Origin: Candidatus Tisiphia endosymbiont of Nemotelus nigrinus
GTDB taxonomy: Bacteria; Pseudomonadota; Alphaproteobacteria; Rickettsiales; Rickettsiaceae
Direction: 5' to 3'
DNA length: 64,000 nt
Assembly (NCBI RefSeq): GCF_964026475.1
Contig: NZ_OZ032151.1
Coordinates: forward strand, 1 to 64,000
Shown here piece by piece: positions 18,136 to 26,759 of the stretch. The position numbers and the translations under genes are program-made. The notes under the pieces were generated by a model. The model was not told where the DNA came from and searched no databases. It saw nothing but the letters and a program-made list of their open reading frames with translations. Positions within the stretch are counted from its first letter, which is position 1, and each line of letters begins with the position of its first letter.

Positions 18136-19590
18136 CTACTCTACCAGCATAATTTTCTTATCAGTAGTAAAATACATAGTACCACAACAAGTTTTACCAT
18201 GATATTCAATATTTTTAGTAATTTTACTAATCATCGGGGTGGTGTTTAAATTACCATTAATATCTGATTGGAAACTATATAATTCACCTTTAGTAGAGAT
18301 AATATTTAAATTCCAAGCTTTTTCCTCAGTTGCTTTACCAATCATCGGGGCTAGAAATGATGAGGTTTTAATTTTTTTGATATCTTTTTCATCATTTAAG
18401 TCTGCTACAAACTTAACCTTACCAAACTCAGTACTTATGGCAGCCACTTGCCCAGCATTATTTGTTATAAATAAACTATTGCCAGCTAAAGACATTGATT
18501 GTACATCATAAGCTTTAGTTTGCCAGATGATATTACCTGTCATAATATCTAGCTTTATTATCTTGCCAGCGCTATTAGCTATATATATATATGAGTTATT
18601 AATAACAGGTTTGCATAATATAAAAGCTGCCTCGAAATTTGGTAAACCTATTTCTTGCTGGTTAGATAAATCGTTAGCCCATAAAATTTTGCCGCTATTA
18701 GCTTCTAAAGCAAAGATTTGTCCTGAATTATAATTTACTAGCACATAACCATTTTGTGCTAGTGGAGCGACATGATAACTTGATGACAAAGTTTCAATTA
18801 TACCTTCATGTTGCCAAACAAAATTTAAGTTCTCAATATTAATCGCTAATATTTGATTAGTTACTGTTTGAACTATAATAGTATGATCATTAATTAATAC
18901 CGGTTTTATTCTAGTAATATCAGGTAGTTCTTTTCTGATTATTTCGTGACCTGACTTACTATCTAAAACTACCAAGTATCTTGAACCATAGGTAATATAT
19001 AGTTTATCATTATAGTATAAAATCCCGCCACCAGTATAATAATCACTTTTGTTATTACTTATGTTATATGACCAAATAATAGATTTGTCTTTCATAGAAA
19101 AGGCGGAAACATTACCTTTAGTATCAATGGTGTAGACAACAGCTTTCTTAAAAATTGGCTCTGCTATTATTTTATACTTTGTAATAGTATATTCCTTATT
19201 TCGAAACATTTCAGGGCTAAATATATTTGTTTCTACAGTAGAATCTATTTGAATTGCTTCATTAGTTTCTACAGACAATCTAGGAGTTAATTCTACGATA
19301 TTTTTAATTTTTTTAGCTCCAAGATTACAAGAAGTTAAAATAAAAGGTAGTAATAAAATAATTAGTAGTTGTTTTATCCGTAGCAAACTAACCTCATGAC
19401 GAGAAGGCATGAACTCCGAACGAAGCAATTGTAAATTGCCATTTCCGCATAAATGGAAATCTAGATACCTGCTTTCACATGGATGACGCAAAAAAGAGTA
19501 CTTCGTTGATACTAAAGACATCTCTTCTCTAATATACGTTTGTGAATTGAGAGTAATATTAGTAAGGTTATCTATAAGTTTTTTTGTCAT
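18136..19590 (-). CDS. bamB: BamB-like outer-membrane assembly lipoprotein with repeat-derived N-terminus
   Basis: BamB is the PQQ-repeat beta-propeller lipoprotein of the BAM complex, which inserts outer-membrane barrels. Propeller repeats are visible (SGHEIIRKELPDI, NSGKILWANDLSN, MTGNIIWQTKAYD). The frame starts at 19590 behind AAAGGTCT, 16 bases after the YfgM-like gene, but the lipoprotein signal (IKQLLIILLLPFILTSC, lipobox Cys88) begins about 70 residues in. A TTG at 19384-19386 could serve as a start directly before it. The intervening DNA (about 19390-19515) resembles the dispersed palindromic repeat and encodes HPCESRYLDFHLCGNG-like sequence. So either the repeat inserted in frame into the gene, or translation starts at the TTG. 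Pairing with a YfgM-like gene matches the E. coli order. Confidence 0.85.
   Translation of the reverse strand: MTKKLIDNLTNITLNSQTYIREEMSLVSTKYSFLRHPCESRYLDFHLCGNGNLQLLRSEFMPSRHEVSLLRIKQLLIILLLPFILTSCNLGAKKIKNIVELTPRLSVETNEAIQIDSTVETNIFSPEMFRNKEYTITKYKIIAEPIFKKAVVYTIDTKGNVSAFSMKDKSIIWSYNISNNKSDYYTGGGILYYNDKLYITYGSRYLVVLDSKSGHEIIRKELPDITRIKPVLINDHTIIVQTVTNQILAINIENLNFVWQHEGIIETLSSSYHVAPLAQNGYVLVNYNSGQIFALEANSGKILWANDLSNQQEIGLPNFEAAFILCKPVINNSYIYIANSAGKIIKLDIMTGNIIWQTKAYDVQSMSLAGNSLFITNNAGQVAAISTEFGKVKFVADLNDEKDIKKIKTSSFLAPMIGKATEEKAWNLNIISTKGELYSFQSDINGNLNTTPMISKITKNIEYHGKTCCGTMYFTTDKKIMLVE
19390..19515. repeat. Palindromic repeat inside the 5' part of bamB
   Basis: CATGACGAGAAGGCATGA and CGAACGAAGCAATTG on the left face TACTTCGTTGATACTAAAGA on the right, giving the same inner GACGAAGCAA/TTGCTTCGT scheme as intergenic copies. 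The middle contains GGAAATCTAGATACCTGC, which resembles the GGAATCTAAGATACCTGCC unit near 50275-50300. The whole block is in frame with bamB and free of stops on that strand. Confidence 0.7.
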
Positions 19591-19605
19591 AATTTTAGAC
19601 CTTTA

Positions 19606-20259
19606 TTATTGTAAATTTGAAAGTAAAGCTTTAGCCTGCTCTTTAACTACTTGAGTTGTACTTTCTAGTGAGAGCACCTTTTTTAAAGTATTCTTTGCTA
19701 AATCTTTTGAGTTGTTTCTAATATACCAAGTTGCTTTGATAATATTTGCTGTACCAAAGAATGGCTTATTTTCATCATCAAAATAATTTAAATGTTTCTC
19801 TATTTCGTTAATGTTTACATCAGATAAACTTGGTTCGTCTATCATTAAACTCAACCAAACTATACGAGCATATGCACTTGTTAATTCGTCATAAGTGTTG
19901 TTATTGATAACTTTTTCTAATAAAGTTCTGGCTTCGATAAAATCTCCTTGGTGTATTTTGATACTAACTTGCTTGATAGCAGCTAGACCCTCTATTTTAT
20001 TATTACTTGTTGCAATTAAATTATCCAAAGACTTTATGGCAAGGTCTTTATTATCGTTAATAAGTGCAATAGATTTAACTAAAATATCACCTGTTTTTTG
20101 ATTATTCTCTATTTCTTTTCCATTATACCAGTTGTTTATTAACATAAATAATATAACTATAAGTGTAAGGATTATAGTTATAGGAAGAAATTTTTTAAAA
20201 TAATAGAGTTTCTTTTCTTCATTTTTATCACTTAAAACTTCTTCTAAAATGTCAGTCAT
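19606..20259 (-). CDS. YfgM-like TPR membrane protein
   Basis: The 217-residue protein has one membrane helix near the N-terminus (about residues 25-45, FLPITIILTLIVILFMLINN) and an extracytoplasmic region of TPR-like helices (KSIALINDNKDLAIKSLDNL, GDFIEARTLLEKVINNN). This layout matches the YfgM/TPR_21 family, whose E. coli member associates with the SecYEG translocon and periplasmic chaperones. The gene directly precedes bamB, as yfgM does in E. coli, which supports the call. The TPRs are divergent, so confidence rests partly on the neighbourhood. Confidence 0.75.
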   Translation of the reverse strand: MTDILEEVLSDKNEEKKLYYFKKFLPITIILTLIVILFMLINNWYNGKEIENNQKTGDILVKSIALINDNKDLAIKSLDNLIATSNNKIEGLAAIKQVSIKIHQGDFIEARTLLEKVINNNTYDELTSAYARIVWLSLMIDEPSLSDVNINEIEKHLNYFDDENKPFFGTANIIKATWYIRNNSKDLAKNTLKKVLSLESTTQVVKEQAKALLSNLQ

Positions 20260-20302
20260 GATTATTTACCAATTATTATTACTGTTCATATATCGAACAT
20301 GT

Positions 20303-20382
20303 TAACGTAAGCAAACGAAGCAGTCCATTTTAGTTATTTTTTGGATTGCTTTGTCGCTACTAAACTAGTTCCTCGCAATGAT
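20303..20382. repeat. Partial palindromic repeat, GTCATTGCGAG family
   Basis: AACGTAAGCAAACGAAGCAGTCCATT and TTGGATTGCTTTGTCGCTAC, followed by CCTCGCAATGA, form an imperfect hairpin; the left outer arm has decayed. It lies in the short spacer upstream of the YfgM-like gene. Confidence 0.75.
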
Positions 20383-20412
20383 TTAAATGTCTCAAGAACT
20401 TATTCTGGTTAG

Positions 20413-21168
20413 CTATAGACGCTTACAAGCAAATTTAGTTCTTGCATCCTTAGCTCTTTTTATTGATGTTGCTGATCTATTCGGGAATTCTGCTTCAAGT
20501 TTCTCAAGAATAGAGCAGGCTTCTGGTGTTTTTTTTAGTTCTCCAAGAGATAACGCTAATTTTAGCAATGAGTCAGAAGCCTTGATCCCTTTTGGTGATT
20601 GTTTATAACCTTTTAAATAATTTATTGCTGCTTTATCAAACATATTACGTCTAAAAAAAGATTCTCCATACCAAAAATAAGCATTACTTAACAAAGGGCT
20701 ATTAGAGTAATTTTTTAAGAAACTTGCAAATTTTTCTTCTGCATCTGTTAATTTATTATCTTTTAAAGAGGCAAGCGCTAAGTCATAAAGTTGTTTATCA
20801 GGTGGTATCCCTGAAATAGGTTTTGCAATATTAGCAGAAACAACTTCTTTTTCTACCTTTTTAGTGGATGGCACGTCAAAGACATCACTAACCATAGAAT
20901 CATCTACTAAATTTTTTGTTGTATCATTATCTTGGGAGCTTATTTCATCTTGTTTTGTGGAGTTTAAAATTTTCTCTAATTTAGCAATAGTATGTTCAAT
21001 TATTTCAATTCTGCCAAGTAAGTGCTGATTTTCTTTTTCCAAAACATCTAATCTTTCTGCGTAATCATTAGACGGATCAAATTGTAAACTCTTTCTAGTA
21101 ATTTGATTTTCAGCAACTGCTTGCGTAGCAATCAAAATAATTAATAAATATACATAAATTGTTTTCAT
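20413..21168 (-). CDS. cpoB: CpoB/YbgF-like Tol-Pal associated protein
   Basis: CpoB is a periplasmic protein that coordinates Tol function with peptidoglycan synthesis at the septum. This 251-residue protein has a signal peptide (MKTIYVYLLIILIATQAVA), a coiled coil at about residues 35-70 (RLDVLEKENQHLLGRIEIIE), a linker, and C-terminal TPRs from about residue 125 (DKQLYDLALASLKDNKLTDA, NAYFWYGESFFRRNMFDKAA). The order coiled coil then TPRs is diagnostic. It is not next to tolQRA, which lies about 9 kb away, whereas in many bacteria it is in the tol operon. Confidence 0.88.
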   Translation of the reverse strand: MKTIYVYLLIILIATQAVAENQITRKSLQFDPSNDYAERLDVLEKENQHLLGRIEIIEHTIAKLEKILNSTKQDEISSQDNDTTKNLVDDSMVSDVFDVPSTKKVEKEVVSANIAKPISGIPPDKQLYDLALASLKDNKLTDAEEKFASFLKNYSNSPLLSNAYFWYGESFFRRNMFDKAAINYLKGYKQSPKGIKASDSLLKLALSLGELKKTPEACSILEKLEAEFPNRSATSIKRAKDARTKFACKRL

Positions 21169-21576
21169 ACATTAGTATTTGATTTAAAGATTATAAAACC
21201 ACTTGAGTATACTAGAATTTTTCTAGTAATCTATAACTTTTCAGTTCAGCTTGATTTTTTTATAGATAACTCTATTAACATTACTTCCAATCCACAAAAA
21301 TCATTGCGAGGAATAGCTTTGCTGAGTGCAATCTAGAAATTATTATAAAATAGAATAGTAGGCTCTTTATTTGGGTTGCCACGCTACTAATTATGGCTCG
21401 TGATGATGCTATTCTTTTCTATAAATCACCTAATATTTATATCATTAATTGTGACTTTTAAATTGTCCTGTATTAATCGAGTTAGCTATATCTTGAAATA
21501 TATCAAGTAGCATGCTATAATTTTTACTTGTTGTTCTTAGCGTTCGATATAAATTAATATATGATAGTGTATAATT
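21169..21576. other. Spacer with a degraded composite palindrome
   Basis: No gene is seen. At about 21300-21470 a decayed copy of the 17824-18062 unit is present: TCATTGCGAGGAATAGC, then GGTTGCCACGCTACTAATTATGGCTCGTGATGA, then TATCATTAATTGTGACTTTTAAATTGTCCTG. The left outer arm is missing. The remainder is AT-rich and must hold the divergent promoters of cpoB and the hydrolase gene. Confidence 0.65.
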
Positions 21577-22299
21577 ATGGCTGAAGTTTTTTTTAATGGT
21601 CCTGCCGGTCGGATTGAAGGGCTATATACTAAATCTAGTGATTCTAAAGCTCCGCTTGCTTTGGTGCTACACCCACATCCCCTTCATGGTGGTACTATGA
21701 ATAACAAAGTGGTGTACAATGTTTATAAAGTATTAGTAGCTAATGGGTTCACTGTGCTCAGAATTAATTTCCGGGGGGTCGGACGTTCCCAAGGAGAGTT
21801 TGATCATGGGGTTGGAGAAATGACTGATGCTGCAACAGCACTTGATTGGTTGCAACTTAACAACCCTAGTGGTGGTATAAATTTGATAGCAGGATTTTCG
21901 TTTGGAGCATGGATAGCCATGCAACTTATCATGAGAAGACCAGAGATTAATAATTTTATTATGGTATCTCCACCAGTGAGTAAATATGATTTTTCTTTCT
22001 TGTCTCAATGCCCCATTTCTGGCTTTGTAATACAAGGGGACAAAGATAGCATTGTTTCAGAGGAATCAGTACTTGAACTGGTAGATAAATTGTCTAAGCA
22101 GAAACATATAACTATTGACTATAAGCTTATCCAAGGAGGTGACCATTTCTTTCGGAATAAAATTGGTGAATTTACCCAAGCAATTAGTGATTACTTACAA
22201 TTAAGGTTATTGAATAACAAAACTACTCCTTTAAATAATGATTTTTCTATTGAAGGAAATTTAGTAACAAAATCTCTTCAAAAAGTTTTCTTAGATTAG
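21577..22299 (+). CDS. Alpha/beta hydrolase
   Basis: The 240-residue protein has an alpha/beta hydrolase fold. The nucleophile elbow is AGFSFGAW (Ser in the GxSxG position), the acid is in VIQGDKDSIV and the catalytic His in IQGGDHFFRNK. The oxyanion-side segment HPHPLHGGTMNNKVVYNVY is typical of the small hydrolase group seen in alphaproteobacteria (COG2945-like). The substrate is unknown; esterase or thioesterase activity is possible. It stands alone in the plus direction and is convergent with xthA. Confidence 0.85.
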   Translation: MAEVFFNGPAGRIEGLYTKSSDSKAPLALVLHPHPLHGGTMNNKVVYNVYKVLVANGFTVLRINFRGVGRSQGEFDHGVGEMTDAATALDWLQLNNPSGGINLIAGFSFGAWIAMQLIMRRPEINNFIMVSPPVSKYDFSFLSQCPISGFVIQGDKDSIVSEESVLELVDKLSKQKHITIDYKLIQGGDHFFRNKIGEFTQAISDYLQLRLLNNKTTPLNNDFSIEGNLVTKSLQKVFLD

Positions 22300-22325
22300 T
22301 CGTAATTAGAGTTTATGATGGAGAC

Positions 22326-23102
22326 CTAAATGACGGCTATAACAGGTATATGATCAGAAGGTTTAACTTTAGCTCGTAAATTGTAATACATGTAACAATT
22401 ATCTAAATAATCTGCAACATTGCTTGAGGCAAGTATCATATCAATACGCATACCTTTATTTTGTTCAAAACAACCTGCTCTATAATCCCACCAAGAGAAT
22501 TCTTGCTTAGTGGGATTTGCTAGTCTATATAGATCCTCAAAACTAGAATTTAAAATAATTCTCAATCGTTGTTTTTCTTCATTAGTAAAACACGTAGTAT
22601 TTTGTAACTCTTTTGCTGAATATACGTCAATATCAAAAGGAGCAATATTAAAATCTCCTCCCATTATCATCTTAGTATCAAGAGATTTCTTGGGTTGTAA
22701 GTAATTAATTAGACTGTCATAAAATCTTAATTTCATTTCAAATTTATCACTACCTACCAACGAACCGTTAGGTGCATATAATGAAGTAATACTACAAAAA
22801 CCTATTGGAGTTTGTACAGTGATTTCTATCATTCGTGCTTGGTCAGTACAATTAATCGTCGGAAAATCTTTTATCACTTCATCAGCTGGAAATTTTGATA
22901 AAATAGCAACACCATTATAGGATTTCTGACCATGTACATAAAAATTATATGCTAAGTCCGATAATTCATCAAAAGGAAATTTTTCAGTCTCACACTTTAT
23001 TTCTTGTAGTAAAACAATGTCTGGTTCTACTTCCGTTAGAAAATCACGTAAATGTTGTAGTCTCATTCTTATAGAATTAATATTCCAAGTAGCTATTTTC
23101 AT
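22326..23102 (-). CDS. xthA: Exodeoxyribonuclease III
   Basis: XthA is the AP endonuclease and 3'-5' exonuclease of base-excision repair. Catalytic motifs of the exonuclease/endonuclease/phosphatase fold are all present in this 258-residue protein: ATWNINSIR with Asn7, VLLQEIKCE with Glu34, GGDFNIAPFDIDVY, and the terminal PSDHIPVIAVI with the catalytic Asp-His. Length is normal. It is convergent with the alpha/beta hydrolase gene; the two stops are 26 bases apart. Confidence 0.95.
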   Translation of the reverse strand: MKIATWNINSIRMRLQHLRDFLTEVEPDIVLLQEIKCETEKFPFDELSDLAYNFYVHGQKSYNGVAILSKFPADEVIKDFPTINCTDQARMIEITVQTPIGFCSITSLYAPNGSLVGSDKFEMKLRFYDSLINYLQPKKSLDTKMIMGGDFNIAPFDIDVYSAKELQNTTCFTNEEKQRLRIILNSSFEDLYRLANPTKQEFSWWDYRAGCFEQNKGMRIDMILASSNVADYLDNCYMYYNLRAKVKPSDHIPVIAVI

Positions 23103-23160
23103 TTAAGATTCTTTATTTAAAGTTTTTCATTTATGGCTTATTAATATTCATCCATAACGA

Positions 23161-23255
23161 ACTGAATCGCCACACCACTTCGGGCTCGCGATGACGAAAA
23201 TACTTTTACCAAAACGTCATTGCGAGGAGACCGAAAGGGCAACGAAGCAATCCAC
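23161..23255. repeat. Two half-units of the palindromic repeat in reverse order
   Basis: A right half (GCCACACCACTTCGGGCTCGCGATGAC) is followed by the linker GAAAATACTTTTACC and then a left half (CGTCATTGCGAGGAGACCGAAAGGGCAACGAAGCAATCC). The same linker joins the two hairpins at 56034-56053 and begins the truncated copy near 26336, so it is part of the repeated unit. Confidence 0.75.
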
Positions 23256-23260
23256 ATTCA

Positions 23261-24883
23261 TTAAACTACTTTATCTGTAGGAATTTCTGTATTATCCGAA
23301 CGAAAAGTTAAGTTTGGAATATTATAATAGTAGACTAAAAGCTTACTAACAAAAGCCCCTACAAATACTATAATAATAGAGTATTTTATTGTACTATAAT
23401 CGTGCTTATGAGCATAAGAATCTAATAATATACTAAAGATCGCACCCCACAATATTAATATTTCAAAATTAATTTCTCTAGGTATACACCACATATTTTT
23501 ATCATGCTTACCAATTAAATTCCGGAATATTATACCGACACTAGAAGTCAAACAGGCAAAGCATGGCCCCCAGAACCCTAATGGTTCAATTCTTTGTACA
23601 ATTACGGTTATAACACCAATTATCATAAAAGATGCTTGCCCTAAGGAATCACAAACAATAAGAGTATTATTGCGTATTTTTTGAATAAAATTATCTTCAT
23701 ATAATTGCTTGTTATAATAAGCTAGCAATTTAATGGCAGAGAAGCCAATAAGCACCGTTATAAAAACACGAAAAGCATAATATGGAGTTAAAGTAAGACT
23801 GATATTGTTATTGGCATGGTGTACTATAATATCGATAAAAATACACCCAAGTAATGATGGTAACATTGCCAATACAAAAGTAGCAAACAACGTAGCATTT
23901 GTTCTTGCCGATATAATGATACCAGAAATTGCGAATGCTATACTACCTATAACTCCAATAATATAACACCATGCTGAATCGATAGATTTTGGCAGTAGAA
24001 TATGATATCTATAGCTTTCTACAATTTTTTTATATTTATCACTATTGATAAACTCTTTAATTGAATTGTTAAACCGTGCCACTAGATTAGAAGATACGGT
24101 TTTCTTACTAAACATTAAATGTATAGGGGTTTTAATACCAGTAGGGATTTCTTCTACTTGATCTTTTTCTGCGTAATTTAAGGCAAGAGCTACCCCTGCG
24201 ATCTTGTCAGCAAGAAATCCATCAATTTCATTACGTAGCAGCCCCTTAAATAACTCTGCATTATTTCCATACTTAATGATAATGTCATTATTACTCACCT
24301 GATTTAGGTAGTCGGTCGTCCTTGTGTCGCCATACACAGCCTTTTTGGTTATCCCAAGACGAAAATTTAGTAAACGTACCTGAGCCAAGAATTCATCTAT
24401 ATTGTTAAAATTCAGATGTTTTCTTGCTGAACGTAAAGTAAATAGGGAAATTTCTGCAAACCGATACGGAACAGAGAAATTGGCAAAGGTTGCTCTTTCA
24501 TTAGTATAAGCAAGCCCTGGCACTACATCACTTTTACCTTGTTGGATATTGGATATTACTCGCCCCCAAACAGAATCAGCATATTGTACGCTAATGTTAA
24601 TTTTGCTACTAATAGCATTGATTAATTCAATATCTAAACCGGCGATACCATATCCACCACTTCTAGTTATATAGCTAAACTGGTATGGCTCCAATGGATA
24701 CCAATCAACAAGTAAACTCTCTTTATCAGGCATCTCTTCAGTGCATTGAGTAAAATATGCATCAAGGAGATTATTAGATACTTGAGTATTACTTACTGTA
24801 GAATCAGCAACTTTATATTCAGCAGAGGCAAAAAGGTTTTGTAAGATAATAATAATCGGGATGATACCCTTAAGTACTTGCAT
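23261..24883 (-). CDS. Solute-binding domain fused to a UPF0126/TRIC-type membrane domain
   Basis: The 540-residue protein starts with a signal peptide (VLKGIIPIIIILQNLFASAEY), then a periplasmic solute-binding domain of the amino-acid (SBP_bac_3) type, about residues 55-295 (GYGIAGLDIELINAIS, WGRVISNIQQGKSDVV, ATFANFSVPYRFAEISLF). From about residue 303 it has some seven membrane helices. These carry two UPF0126-like repeats: GSIAFAISGIIISARTNATL...LLGCIFIDII and CDSLGQASFMIIGVITVIVQ...SSVGIIFRNLIG. UPF0126/TRIC proteins form trimeric cation channels. A ligand-gated channel or transporter is therefore plausible, but that is inference. No ABC ATPase or permease is adjacent. Confidence 0.8.
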   Translation of the reverse strand: MQVLKGIIPIIIILQNLFASAEYKVADSTVSNTQVSNNLLDAYFTQCTEEMPDKESLLVDWYPLEPYQFSYITRSGGYGIAGLDIELINAISSKINISVQYADSVWGRVISNIQQGKSDVVPGLAYTNERATFANFSVPYRFAEISLFTLRSARKHLNFNNIDEFLAQVRLLNFRLGITKKAVYGDTRTTDYLNQVSNNDIIIKYGNNAELFKGLLRNEIDGFLADKIAGVALALNYAEKDQVEEIPTGIKTPIHLMFSKKTVSSNLVARFNNSIKEFINSDKYKKIVESYRYHILLPKSIDSAWCYIIGVIGSIAFAISGIIISARTNATLFATFVLAMLPSLLGCIFIDIIVHHANNNISLTLTPYYAFRVFITVLIGFSAIKLLAYYNKQLYEDNFIQKIRNNTLIVCDSLGQASFMIIGVITVIVQRIEPLGFWGPCFACLTSSVGIIFRNLIGKHDKNMWCIPREINFEILILWGAIFSILLDSYAHKHDYSTIKYSIIIVFVGAFVSKLLVYYYNIPNLTFRSDNTEIPTDKVV

Positions 24884-24932
24884 AATGTACAGCTCTTTTT
24901 ATTAGAATTCTACCTTAAGTTTTGAGTATACA

Positions 24933-26336
24933 CTATTTTACAGTGTGCACTAATATATCACCATCAAAAAATTTAATATTAAATTCCTGTTTTCTATTTG
25001 CCATAACTTTTGATGTTACGAATTCCCCATCTGCTGATTTAATTACCGTAAAGCCACGTTTTAGTACGGTTTTGTAGTCTAAACTGGTAAGTAGTAGATT
25101 ATTTAAATTTAATTGATGCTCATAATTTTTTAACTTAGTGCTAATAGATTTTAGTGTATAATTAAATTGATGCTCTAATTCCAAAGACTTATAGTCAAAT
25201 ATCTTCAAAGGATTTAATATTTCTATATTTAGTGATTCAAGCTTTGCCACTTTAAATCTCAGTAAATTCGGTAAAGAATCTGTTAATCTAAAACTGAGTT
25301 CATCAAGAAGTTGTTGATTATAATCTATATAAGTAGTTAGACTCTTGGAAATATTAGTATTGGAGTCAACAGCTTGCTGTTGATATTTTACTAGCCGATT
25401 AGTACGATTAAGTAATGCTTCATAATATGAACTTATTGTATAATTGAGATTAGAGAGTACAGGTACGGCAAATTCAGCTGCGGCGGTGGGAGTAGGGGCT
25501 CGTTTGTCAGCTACTAAATCAATTAAAGTATTATCTACTTCATGCCCAACTGCTGAAATAATAGGAATATCTGAACTAAATACACTACGTACTACTATCT
25601 CTTCATTGAAAGCCCATAAATCCTCTATAGAGCCACCACCTCTTGCAACAATTATAACATCAGGTTTTATATTTTGTTCTAATTTATTAAATCCTTCAAT
25701 TGCCTCAGCAATTTCACTTGCAGCATTCCCGCCTTGAACAGTAACTGGCCATATTAGTATATGAGAGGGACAACGATCATTAATACGGTGTATAATGTCC
25801 TTAATTACAGCTCCAGTCATTGAGGTAACTACACCAATCTTATTAGGCAAAAAAGGTAATGGTTTTTTTGCTTTATCAAATATACCTTCTTTTTCTAATC
25901 TTGCCTGCAACTCCTTGAGAATTTGCATAATAGCTCCAAGACCAGCAGGCTCCAGGGCTTCTACCGATAGCTGATATCGTGAATTTCCTGCATATCCAGA
26001 GAGTTTGCCAATAGCTACCACTTCCATACCATCAATTGGTGTAAATTGAATTTTGGCAAGTACGGGACGCCAACAAGTGCAAGCTAGAACAGCTGCATTT
26101 TCTTTCAGATTAAAATAACCATGACCAGAAGTTGCTATCTTAAGACCTGAAATTTCTCCCTTTACTCTAATATAACCAAAGTTATTTTCGAGCAATTCCT
26201 TAATCTTGCTGGAAATTTCAGTGACGGAGAATTCTTGATTTATTGGATTAGTAATAACACTATCTTCTAACATAAAAATTATACTAATTTTCTGGATTTT
26301 TTCTTTGACCTTACGGTCTTTCTTGCTAATAGACAA
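24933..26336 (-). CDS. xseA: Exodeoxyribonuclease VII large subunit
   Basis: XseA with XseB degrades single-stranded DNA. The protein shows the N-terminal OB fold (about residues 38-130, [20 protein letters not shown]), the catalytic domain ([65 protein letters not shown] sequence), and the C-terminal coiled coil. The frame is open from 26336, but the first 21 residues ([17 protein letters not shown]) overlap repeat-derived DNA. The ATG at 26273 ([17 protein letters not shown]) gives the more usual start, yielding 446 residues. Confidence in identity is high, in the start moderate. Confidence 0.93.
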   Translation of the reverse strand: MSISKKDRKVKEKIQKISIIFMLEDSVITNPINQEFSVTEISSKIKELLENNFGYIRVKGEISGLKIATSGHGYFNLKENAAVLACTCWRPVLAKIQFTPIDGMEVVAIGKLSGYAGNSRYQLSVEALEPAGLGAIMQILKELQARLEKEGIFDKAKKPLPFLPNKIGVVTSMTGAVIKDIIHRINDRCPSHILIWPVTVQGGNAASEIAEAIEGFNKLEQNIKPDVIIVARGGGSIEDLWAFNEEIVVRSVFSSDIPIISAVGHEVDNTLIDLVADKRAPTPTAAAEFAVPVLSNLNYTISSYYEALLNRTNRLVKYQQQAVDSNTNISKSLTTYIDYNQQLLDELSFRLTDSLPNLLRFKVAKLESLNIEILNPLKIFDYKSLELEHQFNYTLKSISTKLKNYEHQLNLNNLLLTSLDYKTVLKRGFTVIKSADGEFVTSKVMANRKQEFNIKFFDGDILVHTVK

Positions 26337-26469
26337 AAGTACTTTTACCTAGGTTCATTGCAAGGAGGTATAAGCCGATGAAGCAATTATAAGTTAGAAA
26401 CCTTTATACAATGGTACACAGAAGAGTGGCAAGAAGTTATAAGGGGAGGGCATTGCTTTGCAGCCTTCC

Positions 26470-26506
26470 AAAAAAAGGCTGGTATAGAAAGACCCCTATA
26501 CCAGCC
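26470..26506 (-). terminator. Rho-independent terminator of the small exported protein gene
   Basis: The perfect 11-bp arms GGCTGGTATAG (26477-26487) and CTATACCAGCC (26496-26506) enclose an 8-base loop. On the minus strand the hairpin is followed by seven T (complement of 26470-26476). It lies 17 bases after the stop of the 26523 gene, in the right direction. This is the clearest intrinsic terminator in the window. Confidence 0.9.
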
Positions 26507-26522
26507 CTGTAGAATAAAGAAA

Positions 26523-26705
26523 TTATTTCTTCTCTTTTTCTGTTTTTTTCTTCATGGTTGAATCTTGTCCATCCGTGTTTTTTTCTTGTTCACTCATATT
26601 TTCTTCTTGTTGCTGATTTGTATCTTTTTTATCAGAAGACCCTGCAGCAGCAAAAGCGGAAATAGAGAAAGCTAAAGTTAGAATAATAGTTAATAAATTT
26701 TTCAT
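26523..26705 (-). CDS. Small exported charged protein
   Basis: The product is 60 residues when read from the ATG at 26705, which follows GAGGTTTATT. The frame is open to 26759, but that start would put 18 residues ahead of the signal sequence. Residues 1-20 (MKNLLTIILTLAFSISAFAA) form a signal peptide. The mature part is about 40 residues of Asp/Glu/Gln/Lys (SSDKKDTNQQQEEN, TMKKKTEKEKK) and is probably disordered in the periplasm. The gene has its own strong terminator. I do not recognise a family. The signal peptide and terminator argue that it is a real, separately transcribed gene. Confidence 0.7.
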   Translation of the reverse strand: MKNLLTIILTLAFSISAFAAAGSSDKKDTNQQQEENMSEQEKNTDGQDSTMKKKTEKEKK

Positions 26706-26759
26706 AATAAACCTCATTTTTTGTACTGGTGATTCTAGCTTAAAATGTATAATATTCAA

